Origin: Kuafuiihalomonas sp050331295
Lineage (GTDB): Bacteria > Myxococcota > Kuafuiibacteriia > Kuafuiibacteriales > Kuafuiibacteriaceae
Direction of reading: 5' to 3'
Length of the DNA: 64,000 nt
NCBI GenBank assembly: GCA_050331295.1
Contig: JBHJGZ010000006.1
Span: 186,001 to 250,000, forward strand
Shown here piece after piece: positions 1-8,097 of this stretch. The notes under the pieces were generated by a model. The model had not been told where the DNA came from. It made no database searches and saw only the letters and a list, made by a program, of their open reading frames with translations. Position 1 is the stretch's first letter; each line of letters opens with the position of its first letter. The position numbers and the translations under genes were made by a program.

Positions 1-895
1 CGCGAACGCGTTCCCCACCGGAAAACAACCGTCGAAGCCCGATTCCCACCGCGACGACGGCCGCGGCGACCAATTTCCAACCCTTCTTCAAGAACAGAAA
101 CAGGCCCGCCAACAGGCCCGTCTTTGCCGCCGCAGCTGCTCCGGCTCCCACCACCAGGGCGGCCAGGCCATACTGTGCGATCTTGTCTCCGGATACGTAA
201 TCCGCGTACCGCTCCCCGTCCACGAACCGGAAGTCCTCCATCATCCGTCGAAACTCCGGGATCGCAGTGGGGAGACGCTCGGGTCCAGTCACCAGTACGA
301 CCCGCATCACACCCTTCCGACCCAGGACCTTCGTCTTGAAATTCACGGTGGTCCGGCCATCAACGACGAAGCGTGTCGCCCATTCGAGGGTGTTCAGTTC
401 ATCATTGTAGGTTGGAGGGATCTGCCAACCGTCGAGCTCGAAGGTTGAAAGACCTCTCTCGGACCGAACCTCGTTGCCCGCCGCCATCTGCTCGCGAATG
501 GTCGCCAACATCTCGTCTGCATCCAGGTCGTCTTTATCATCGTCCTTTACGTATCCGATGTCGTCGAAGAAATAGACCGCGAACCATTCTTCACTGTTGG
601 GCCCGATCAGGCCCAGTTCCTCATGACTGGAGATATTGCCGTTGAGCTCGAGGTAACGGGCTGCGTCGGCGCCACCAAGAAAGCTGTGTTGCGGCGGAAT
701 CTGAATCACAGCTCTTGCCCCGAGCTCCCCCTCACCCTCGGACTGCCATCCGAGCTGCCGCACCTGCTCGATGTATGCGCGGTCTTCATCGCTGAGGTCC
801 ATCGCGGCCGGGTCGGAGCCTCCTTGCTCGGGCACGTCTTCGGCGCGCGCGAGTGTTGCTGTCAGCATGAGGATAAAAAGAATATATCGGTCCAC
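1..895 (-). CDS. DUF2167 membrane protein (3' part cut by window edge)
   Basis: Open from a GTG at 895 to the window edge (298 codons), so the C-terminus is missing. An in-frame stop lies just upstream of the GTG and a GAGG sits about 5 nt before it, which fixes the start. The first 19 or so residues form a signal peptide ending in an ARA-like cleavage site. The body matches DUF2167 (PF09935): a conserved DAARYLELNGN-like segment, a WFAVYFFDDIGYVKDDD segment, and a C-terminal GERYADYVSGDKIAQYGL stretch followed by a hydrophobic Ala/Gly-rich helix near the cut. The family is a membrane protein of unknown function, probably facing the periplasm with a C-terminal anchor. It is not in an obvious operon with the efflux genes to its right. 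Confidence 0.85.
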   Translation of the reverse strand, partial: MDRYILFILMLTATLARAEDVPEQGGSDPAAMDLSDEDRAYIEQVRQLGWQSEGEGELGARAVIQIPPQHSFLGGADAARYLELNGNISSHEELGLIGPNSEEWFAVYFFDDIGYVKDDDKDDLDADEMLATIREQMAAGNEVRSERGLSTFELDGWQIPPTYNDELNTLEWATRFVVDGRTTVNFKTKVLGRKGVMRVVLVTGPERLPTAIPEFRRMMEDFRFVDGERYADYVSGDKIAQYGLAALVVGAGAAAAAKTGLLAGLFLFLKKGWKLVAAAVVAVGIGLRRLFSGGERVR

Positions 896-1201
896 GATCC
901 TCAGGCTGCCTCAGCACCCCTGGAATCGCAAATCGACCCCCAAAGGCCGACTCGAAAACCGCCAGCGACAGCCGTATCGACCGAGGAGCCCGTAACGGTT
1001 CCAAAGACCCGCCGTTGGCTCGGTTCGAGCGGCGGCCTTGGGAGGCAACGTGCGCATCCTGACCTACCAACGGCGCGTACCGTGGCTCGACGGTCTTGCC
1101 GTCTCGTTCGTCTGCACCCGCGCCCTACCCACCGGAGCATGGAATCATCGAGCCGTGGGTGCGGGAGCGGCTCGATAGGAAGACTCACGACGGTGCGCCC
1201 A
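896..1201. other. gene-free stretch between DUF2167 gene and RND pump
   Basis: About 306 bases separate the start of the DUF2167 gene from the stop of the RND pump gene; both are on the minus strand. No convincing coding region was seen on either strand: short open frames here lack recognisable products or ribosome sites. The only clear structure is an inverted repeat at 1147-1176. The left part must hold the promoter of the DUF2167 gene, but no confident -35/-10 pair was recognised. Confidence 0.5.
1147..1176 (-). terminator. stem-loop downstream of RND pump gene
   Basis: ATCGAGCCG at 1147-1155 is perfectly complementary to CGGCTCGAT at 1168-1176, a 9-bp stem with a 12-nt loop. It begins about 25 nt after the stop codon of the pump gene. 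No T-run follows on the minus strand, so it may stabilise the 3' end rather than act as a classical intrinsic terminator. Confidence 0.4.
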
Positions 1202-4200
1202 TCATGGCGACGCTGATGACACCTTGCCGTTGGCAGACCGACTCTGCAGTGCAACTTGCATACGCCTCGATACCGAATCGAGCAGCGAATACATCACCGG
1301 GACAATCACCAACGTCAGAAAGGTCGCGAACGTGAGACCGGAAATGATGGCCGTCCCCATCGGGCCCCAGAACTGGGTATTCTCGGAGCCGAACTGGAAG
1401 TCGGGATCAAAGCGGGTCAAGAAGCCGACGAAGTCGATGTTGATGCCGAAGGTCAGCGGAATGAGTCCCAACACCGTCGTCAGCGCAGTGAGGAGCACCG
1501 GCCGAAGCCTCGTGGCGCCGGCTTCGACGATGGCCTCCTGCTTCTCCATGCCGCGGTCCCGGAGCTGCATGATGTAGTCGACCAGAACGATATTGTTGTT
1601 CACCACGATGCCGGCCAGGCTGATGATGCCGATGAACGAGAACAATCCAAACGGCGTTCGTGTGAGGATCAGACCCAGCTGCACACCTATCATGCTCAAT
1701 CCTACCGCCACCATGATGATCAAGGGACCCGTCACTGAATTGAACTGAGCGATGAGGATCATGGTAATCAGCGCCACTCCGATGGCCAGGGCCGTGCCTA
1801 AGAAGCCGAAGCTCTCATTCTGGTCTTCGTTCTCGCCGGTGTACTTCATGGAGAATCCAGACGGTAACCGGTCGGCTCGGTCGCCGAGATATGCCCTCAC
1901 CCTTTGAAGGAGCTCTTGCGCATTCTGACCCGGCGCGACGTCACCCTGTACGGTGATCACACGGTCCAGGTCCAAACGGGTTACCGATCCCAAACCGCTG
2001 GACAGCTCGAGTTCCGCCACCGCCACCAGCGGCACTTGGCGACCATCCTTGACCACCACCAGTCTGCGCAACGCATCCAGGTCTTCCCGGTCGCCTTCGG
2101 CCAGTCGAACCACGATGTCGTACTCATCCTCCCCAGTGCGCCACGTACTCGCCTCCTCCCCCTGGATCGCGGCTCGTACGGTACGCGCCACATCGAGGGT
2201 GCTCAGGCCAAATCGAGCGGCTCGGGTCCGATCGATGTTCACCTGAACCTCCGGCCGGCCGTCGTCCAGGTTGTCGCGGATGTCCACGAGGCCTTCGAGA
2301 GCGCCTTCGTCGACCCCTCTTCGCAACCGAGCCTTCACGTCTTCAGATATCCGAATCAGCTCTTCGAAGTCCGGTCCGCTGATCTCGATGTTGACGGGCG
2401 GCCCAGTGGGCGGTCCGCGCTGGTCCTTCTCGATCTTGATGTCGATGCCAGGAATCCCTTGGAGACGATCTCGGATACGCGCCAGCGTTAGCGAGCTGGA
2501 TTCGTTTCGGTCCTCGAAGTCCACCAGATTGAGGGTCACGGTGCTCTCTTGAGCGGACTCCGAACCACCCCCGAACTGAGCATCGCCGCCCACGCCTACG
2601 TTGACGCTGATGTTCTTCACGTTTTCTTCGGTCCGGGAACTGCTCTCGAACAGCCCTTGCAGGCGCTGCTGTATCGTTTCGGCAACCTGGTTGCTGGTTT
2701 CGACGTTCTGGCCGATGGGTCCGGTGGCGACCACCTTGACCTGATTGGGGTCGGTATCCGGAAAGAACTCCACGCCGGTGGGCGCGGCGGCAAACATCGC
2801 CAGGATGGCAAGCAGCGTACCGAGCACCGCGTTCATCAACTTGGCTCGATTATCGGTCAGGATGAGATGCTCGCGGGAGCGGAGGAGCAATGCGCCAGCG
2901 AGCCCGACGACCGCGATCACCGAGGGCACGACCAAGAGGATGACAACGGTCTCGAAGTCCACCGGCTTGGGGCTCAACACCATGATGCCGAGCAGCGCGA
3001 ACATCACAGCCCCCCCTGCGAGCCCGAGCCGAACGCTCTTCCATCCTCCCAAAAGAATCAGTTCGAGCGAATGAACGACAATGGCGAGAACTCCAAACCC
3101 CAGAAGCAGCAGGGCCGGGCCCACCAACACCCAGCCCTGGAGGGTTCCCAGGGCCAGCATGACCAATCCACCCAGTATCAGAGTAACGAAACCGCCGGCG
3201 AAGCAGATCAGTCCGGTGGCGTTTCGGGCCATGGACCAGCCATGGTCGTAATTCCGCTGCAACATCCAGCCGAGAAAATGCCGGTACCACTCCACCACCC
3301 GCGGGAGACCGCGACCGACGAACCGCTCGGCGACGGGCTGCAAGACCCAGCGGTGCAACGCGACCACCACAGTCGCCGTTCCCAGGAGGACCCCCAACGT
3401 CAGCGGATTGGTCAAACCGATCAGAAGACCAACGACGATCAAGACCACCGCGAGGGCCCACCAAACCAGGCTGGATGTGCGGCGAGGCACGTCCCTTCCT
3501 TGGACCCGCATGAAGTACCCGGTGACGACGGGATTGATGATCAGAGCGACGAAGAGGGAGGCCGACAACGTCACGATCAGCGTCAGCGGCAAGAATCCCA
3601 TGAACTCGCCGATGATGCCCGGCCAGTACAGCATCGGCACAAAGGCGGCGACGGTGGTTGCGGTGGAAGCGACCACCGCCCCCCCGACCTCCCCCGTCGC
3701 TTCTCGCGCCGCCTGCCATCGTTCCTTTCCCTCTTCTCGATATCGGTAGATGTTCTCGACAATCACCACCGCGTTGTCGACCAGCATCCCGAGCGCGATG
3801 ATCAAGCTGAACAGGATCACGAAATTCAGCGTCTGACCCATTCCCATGAAGATGATGAAAGACAGAAACATCGATAGCGGAATGGCCGTACCGACCAAGA
3901 GAGCCGTTCGGACGCCCAGGAAGAAGAGCAGGACCGCCACGACGAAGACGAGACCACTGATGATGTTGTTTTCGAGGTCCTTGACGAGGCTCTCGACCCG
4001 TTCGGACTGGTCGCCGGTGATCAGAAGTTGAGTGCCAGCGGGGAACCGGTGCTTTTCGAGAAGCTTGTCTACTCGGTTTGCGATCTCGAGAATGTTCTCT
4101 CCACTCCGCTTCTTGACGTTGAGAGATATGACTTGCGTGAAGGACTCGTCGCCGACGACTTCGAGGTCACCGTTGTCGAGTTCCCGACGAAGCACTCGCA

Positions 4201-5014
4201 AGCGGGCGTAGCTCTTTACATCCTCGAATCCGAAGCGAACCTCGGCGACGTCGCGCACGAAAACCGAGCGACCGTCGTAGTCTTCGACTACCAGGTCACG
4301 GATCTCCCTTGGATCGTCGAACTGACCATCGACCCGAATCAGATAGCTGAACCGCTCGACGTCGATGCTGCCGCCCGGAAGATTCGTATTCTCGTCTCGG
4401 ACCGTGTCGACGACATCCTCGAACGATAACCCGTATCCCTGGAGGGCCCGCAAATCGACATCGACCTGAACTTCACGGGTTCGGCCACCGATCAAGTCCA
4501 CCTCGAGCACACCGGGTATGGACTCCAAGGCATCCTGAAGGTCTTCCGCCACCTCCTTGAGCTGCGACAGTGGGTACTCCGCCGCGAGGTTGATGCTCAT
4601 GATGGGGAACTCGGAGAGGTCGATCTCGCTGATGATGGGCTCTTCCACGTCGGTTGGAAGGTCGGGTTTGGCGAGGTCGACTTTGTCTCGGATTTTTTGG
4701 TTGGCTTCGTCGAGATCAACGTCCGGCGTGAACTCCACGACGATGGTCGAGGCGCCTTCCACCGATGATGAGCGGATCTCATCGATGCCGTTGACGGACT
4801 GAAGCTCCTGCTCGACCACCTGGGTGATCAGGTTCTCGATGTCGCTGGGACTCGCGCCGGGATACAGCGTGGTCACCACGATGGTGGGGATCTCGATGGA
4901 TGGGTTCGACTCCTTCGGCAGGGTCAAATAGGCGTACAGTCCTCCGAGTGTAATGAGGAGGGTGAGCACGACCACCGTCGTCCGATAGCTGACGGCGACG
5001 TCGACCAGCTTCAC
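1202..5014 (-). CDS. RND efflux permease with enlarged central membrane region
   Basis: Inner-membrane proton-driven pump of the RND (AcrB/SwrC-like) superfamily, 1270 residues. The N-terminal helix is followed by porter domains beginning with PTIVVTTLYPGASPSDIE. The TM4 motif is LVDNAVVIVENIYR (near residue 411), so one of the two usual TM4 Asp residues is Asn. The C-terminal half has the expected second porter domain and helix bundle. The protein is about 200 residues longer than typical pumps because residues roughly 505-725, between the two halves, hold several extra hydrophobic helices. Its ATG overlaps the stop of the adaptor gene by 4 bp, so the two are translationally coupled. It is the last gene of an outer-membrane factor, adaptor and pump operon. 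Substrate cannot be told from sequence. Confidence 0.93.
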   Translation of the reverse strand: MKLVDVAVSYRTTVVVLTLLITLGGLYAYLTLPKESNPSIEIPTIVVTTLYPGASPSDIENLITQVVEQELQSVNGIDEIRSSSVEGASTIVVEFTPDVDLDEANQKIRDKVDLAKPDLPTDVEEPIISEIDLSEFPIMSINLAAEYPLSQLKEVAEDLQDALESIPGVLEVDLIGGRTREVQVDVDLRALQGYGLSFEDVVDTVRDENTNLPGGSIDVERFSYLIRVDGQFDDPREIRDLVVEDYDGRSVFVRDVAEVRFGFEDVKSYARLRVLRRELDNGDLEVVGDESFTQVISLNVKKRSGENILEIANRVDKLLEKHRFPAGTQLLITGDQSERVESLVKDLENNIISGLVFVVAVLLFFLGVRTALLVGTAIPLSMFLSFIIFMGMGQTLNFVILFSLIIALGMLVDNAVVIVENIYRYREEGKERWQAAREATGEVGGAVVASTATTVAAFVPMLYWPGIIGEFMGFLPLTLIVTLSASLFVALIINPVVTGYFMRVQGRDVPRRTSSLVWWALAVVLIVVGLLIGLTNPLTLGVLLGTATVVVALHRWVLQPVAERFVGRGLPRVVEWYRHFLGWMLQRNYDHGWSMARNATGLICFAGGFVTLILGGLVMLALGTLQGWVLVGPALLLLGFGVLAIVVHSLELILLGGWKSVRLGLAGGAVMFALLGIMVLSPKPVDFETVVILLVVPSVIAVVGLAGALLLRSREHLILTDNRAKLMNAVLGTLLAILAMFAAAPTGVEFFPDTDPNQVKVVATGPIGQNVETSNQVAETIQQRLQGLFESSSRTEENVKNISVNVGVGGDAQFGGGSESAQESTVTLNLVDFEDRNESSSLTLARIRDRLQGIPGIDIKIEKDQRGPPTGPPVNIEISGPDFEELIRISEDVKARLRRGVDEGALEGLVDIRDNLDDGRPEVQVNIDRTRAARFGLSTLDVARTVRAAIQGEEASTWRTGEDEYDIVVRLAEGDREDLDALRRLVVVKDGRQVPLVAVAELELSSGLGSVTRLDLDRVITVQGDVAPGQNAQELLQRVRAYLGDRADRLPSGFSMKYTGENEDQNESFGFLGTALAIGVALITMILIAQFNSVTGPLIIMVAVGLSMIGVQLGLILTRTPFGLFSFIGIISLAGIVVNNNIVLVDYIMQLRDRGMEKQEAIVEAGATRLRPVLLTALTTVLGLIPLTFGINIDFVGFLTRFDPDFQFGSENTQFWGPMGTAIISGLTFATFLTLVIVPVMYSLLDSVSRRMQVALQSRSANGKVSSASP

Positions 5015-6138
5015 GGAGCGGCCTCACGTACCACCTCGACCACGTCCCCCGTGGCGAGACTCGTGTGCCCCACCACCACGACACGGTCACCCGCCTCGAG
5101 ACCGCTTTCGATCACGACTCGTCCCCCGGTTCGTGCTCCCACCTCTACGCGACGACGCTGAGCCAGGAAACCGACGTCGCCCTCCTTCACCACGAACAGG
5201 CTCTGCCCCTCATTGTCGGAGAGTACGGCGGTCTGCGGTACCGACAGCGCATCTTGGATCACCGACCGGTCGATGGTCAGGCGGGCCACCATCTCCGGCT
5301 TCAGTTCTCCGTCCGGATTGTCCAGCTCGGTCTCCACCGCAAAGGTTCGGCTCTGCGGATCGATCACCCGACTGACGAAGGTCAGCTTGCTGGTTCTCGC
5401 GGGCAAGCCATAGGCGTTGAACTCGACCTGGGCCACACTGCCGACTTCGATGTCTCGGGCGTAGCGCTCCGGCACCGCGCCTCGCACCTTTACGGTGGAC
5501 ACATCGACGACCCGCGCCATCGGAACCCCAGCCGTCACCTGCTCCCCGACGTCGACGAACGTTTCTTCCACCCGCCCCCGAATCGGGGAGTCGACCCTGG
5601 TCAACTCGAGCTGTTCTTTGGCCTGTTCGAAGCGGGCCCGGGCCTGCGCGACTTGAGCTTCGGCTTGAGCCCTGCTGGCTCGCAGATCTTCCATCTCGAG
5701 GTCGCTGATCACCTTGCGCTCGAACAGAGGCTGCTGACGGGAAAAGCGCGCTTGCGCGATGTCCAGCACCGCTTCCGAAACCTCGAGATTGGCGCGAGCC
5801 TCAGACAGCTCCGCCCGAGCCAGGGCCGGATCCAGCTGCACAACGACCTGACCGCGCTGCACCTCGGTGCCTCGGCTGGTTACCGCGGTCACGGTGCCGC
5901 CGATCCGCGCGCTCAGGAGCACGTCTTCGTCGGTGATGACGGTGGCATTGACGTTGATCTCCTCGACGAAGCGCTCCGGCACCACGACCTCGGTCTGGAC
6001 CTGAAGACCCGAACTGGCCCTCTTCTCCGCGCCGTCCGCCGCTTGATCTTTGCTGGACGCGCTCCGGTCGAAGCTGCACGCACCCACCATCAGACCCACC
6101 AGCCCGACCAAGAAGAACGTGGCTGAAGCGGGGCTCAT
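5011..6138 (-). CDS. RND efflux periplasmic adaptor lipoprotein
   Basis: Membrane fusion protein that joins the RND pump to an outer-membrane channel. The chosen ATG at 6138 gives a lipoprotein signal ending in LMVGAC with the lipidated Cys at about residue 21; an in-frame extension to 6207 would overlap the upstream gene and bury this signal. Next come the barrel-sandwich/lipoyl half (GGTVTAVTSRGTEVQRGQVV), a coiled-coil hairpin rich in Ala, Gln and Arg, the second lipoyl half (VDSPIRGRVEETFVDVGEQV) and beta-barrel domains. It lies between the channel gene upstream (28-bp gap) and the pump gene downstream (4-bp overlap). The family identity is secure; the exact start is less so. Confidence 0.92.
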   Translation of the reverse strand: MSPASATFFLVGLVGLMVGACSFDRSASSKDQAADGAEKRASSGLQVQTEVVVPERFVEEINVNATVITDEDVLLSARIGGTVTAVTSRGTEVQRGQVVVQLDPALARAELSEARANLEVSEAVLDIAQARFSRQQPLFERKVISDLEMEDLRASRAQAEAQVAQARARFEQAKEQLELTRVDSPIRGRVEETFVDVGEQVTAGVPMARVVDVSTVKVRGAVPERYARDIEVGSVAQVEFNAYGLPARTSKLTFVSRVIDPQSRTFAVETELDNPDGELKPEMVARLTIDRSVIQDALSVPQTAVLSDNEGQSLFVVKEGDVGFLAQRRRVEVGARTGGRVVIESGLEAGDRVVVVGHTSLATGDVVEVVREAAP

Positions 6139-6166
6139 GAAGGGCAAAACGCGGTGATTGGGCCCC

Positions 6167-7909
6167 TCATTCCTCCGGATCTTTCTCACCTCCACCACCA
6201 TCCTCAATCTTTACGCTCAGCGGACCTGGAAGAGGAGGCCGGCCGATGGCTACAAGGTACTGCACCCTTGCTACACGATAGTCACGGAGCGCGTTCAAAT
6301 AGTTGAGGCGACTGTCGTCGAGCTGCTCGTTGGCATCACGAAGCTCGACCTGCGAGGATACCCCCTCTTGCACGCGAATCCGGGCTTGCTCGTAGTTCGT
6401 TTTCGCACGCTCCACGTTTCGGTTCTGGCTTCGAATCTGCTGCGCCGAGGTCCGAAGATTGCGGATCTGGGAGGCCACCTCCTGCTCGATCTGAGCCCGA
6501 AGGAGGTCTCGGGCGTACCGACTGCGGCGAGCCTGCAATCTACGTTGCGCAACCCGTGCGCTGGTCTGAAACCCGTTGAAGACGTTCCAGCTGAGGACCA
6601 CGGCCCCGGTGACGTTCGGTCCCCAGAAGCTGTTGGAAAAGAACGCGGGTGTGTCCGCCTGCGACAAGACGATGAATTCGGACGGCGGGATGGCTTCGTC
6701 CGGACCGGGCTCTGGATCGAAGGTCAGCACGGGATCGGGTTGGCGGTCGTCTGGAACCTGGCCGATGGCCTGGAACTGAAACACCAGCTCCAGGGTAGGA
6801 AGGTAGTCTGAGAACGCGATCCGCTCCTCCACTTCGTCCAGCTTGATCTGCAGTTCGGCCTGCTCGAGGTCCGGGCGATTCTCCATCGCCGTCCCCATGG
6901 CCTCGTTCATCGATGGCGGTGTTTCGATGTCGGGCTCGTCCAAGAGCTCGTCCGTCAGCTCGAGTGTCAACGCCACTGGCACACCGAGCAGGACCTTCAG
7001 CTGGTCCTCCGATGTCTCTGCATCATTCTCGGCTTGCAGTCGCTCCGTCTCGGTGTTGGCCAGCTGGACCTCGGCCGTGAGCAGAGAAAAGCGGGGCTGA
7101 ACCCCTTGCTCGACCCGCTCGCGCGCATCCCGGACCTCTGCCTCCGAACGGGCCTCGCTTCGGCGGAGAACTTCGGCTCGAAGATCCGCCAGCAGCACGT
7201 CGTAGTAAGCCGTCGACACATCCTGCACCACGCGCCGGGCCTGGTCGCGGAAGCCGGCCCGCTGCTGCGCCTTCAGACTCTTCGCGCCATCGATGGCCGC
7301 AAACGCTTCCCAGTCGTAGAGGGTCTGGGTGATGGTGAGACCCACCAGGAATCGATTCTCCACGAAGAACGGGTTGTCACTGGCGTTTGCGGCCAACACG
7401 TCGGCAACCTGGGCAAACTCCGAGAAGGGTATGGGGTCGAGACCGGCTTCCTCTCGCGCCTCGTTTTCGAGCAAGAACTCGGTGGTCAGCGAACCTCCGC
7501 CCAGCGTGGCAGCACTGGAGCCCGCGAAGGGATTGAGCTGGCTGAACTGACGCGTGTAGCTCGCGTCGACGTCGAAGCGCGGATAGATCTCCCCGTAGGC
7601 CTCTCGCACCTGCTGGTTCGCGCTCAGCACATCGAGCCGGCTCTGGTTCAGCACGTAGCTCCGCACCAACGCGATCTCGAGGGCCTGTCGAAGGCTGACC
7701 TCCAGGGCCTTGGAGGCCTCGAAGGCTGCGCGCACATCCTCGACCGGGTCGATGGGTTCGAGTTCGGCAGCCGGCCCGAGGTCCGGGGGCGCTTCGTCTT
7801 GGCCGACGGCTCGGCCGGCCCCGGCCCCCACGCCCAGGGCCAAGATCAATCCGATCCCCAGGACTCGGGCGCCTGGCCCATCGATCAGCGACAATTCATC
7901 GTTCTTCAT
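6167..7909 (-). CDS. TolC-family outer-membrane efflux channel
   Basis: Outer-membrane channel of the TolC family, 580 residues, first gene of this efflux operon. From the ATG at 7909 there is a charged start, a hydrophobic stretch and an Ala/Gly-rich cleavage region before residue 40. Two repeats of the outer membrane efflux protein domain follow, with long amphipathic coiled-coil helices (for example the stretch RVEQGVQPRFSLLTAEVQL) and the typical near-terminal ARIRVQEGVSSQVELRDAN segment. A GTG at 7954 in the same frame is possible but gives a poorer signal peptide. The gene is divergent from the radical SAM gene; the roughly 190-bp space between them should carry both promoters. Confidence 0.92.
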   Translation of the reverse strand: MKNDELSLIDGPGARVLGIGLILALGVGAGAGRAVGQDEAPPDLGPAAELEPIDPVEDVRAAFEASKALEVSLRQALEIALVRSYVLNQSRLDVLSANQQVREAYGEIYPRFDVDASYTRQFSQLNPFAGSSAATLGGGSLTTEFLLENEAREEAGLDPIPFSEFAQVADVLAANASDNPFFVENRFLVGLTITQTLYDWEAFAAIDGAKSLKAQQRAGFRDQARRVVQDVSTAYYDVLLADLRAEVLRRSEARSEAEVRDARERVEQGVQPRFSLLTAEVQLANTETERLQAENDAETSEDQLKVLLGVPVALTLELTDELLDEPDIETPPSMNEAMGTAMENRPDLEQAELQIKLDEVEERIAFSDYLPTLELVFQFQAIGQVPDDRQPDPVLTFDPEPGPDEAIPPSEFIVLSQADTPAFFSNSFWGPNVTGAVVLSWNVFNGFQTSARVAQRRLQARRSRYARDLLRAQIEQEVASQIRNLRTSAQQIRSQNRNVERAKTNYEQARIRVQEGVSSQVELRDANEQLDDSRLNYLNALRDYRVARVQYLVAIGRPPLPGPLSVKIEDGGGGEKDPEE

Positions 7910-8097
7910 GGCGTCGAGGGACGATCCCTTCGCGGCTCCATAGACTTGCGGCACGGGAGGTCAAGCGAAGGTCACAGGACCGACCGAGGGGTCGCTCGCC
8001 GCGGACGTCTCCTGACGTCTTCCGCCCCCGTTTCGCAGGTCCTCAGAGAAGGCTCTGCCGGATCCTGGAGTTGCCAAATCACTGAACATCTTTTCAC

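Noticed and set aside
2549..3877. 442-residue open frame opposite the RND pump
   Set aside because: Antisense shadow of a high-GC gene; product is rich in His, Asp, Gln and Arg without domain similarity, and the opposite strand holds a full RND pump.
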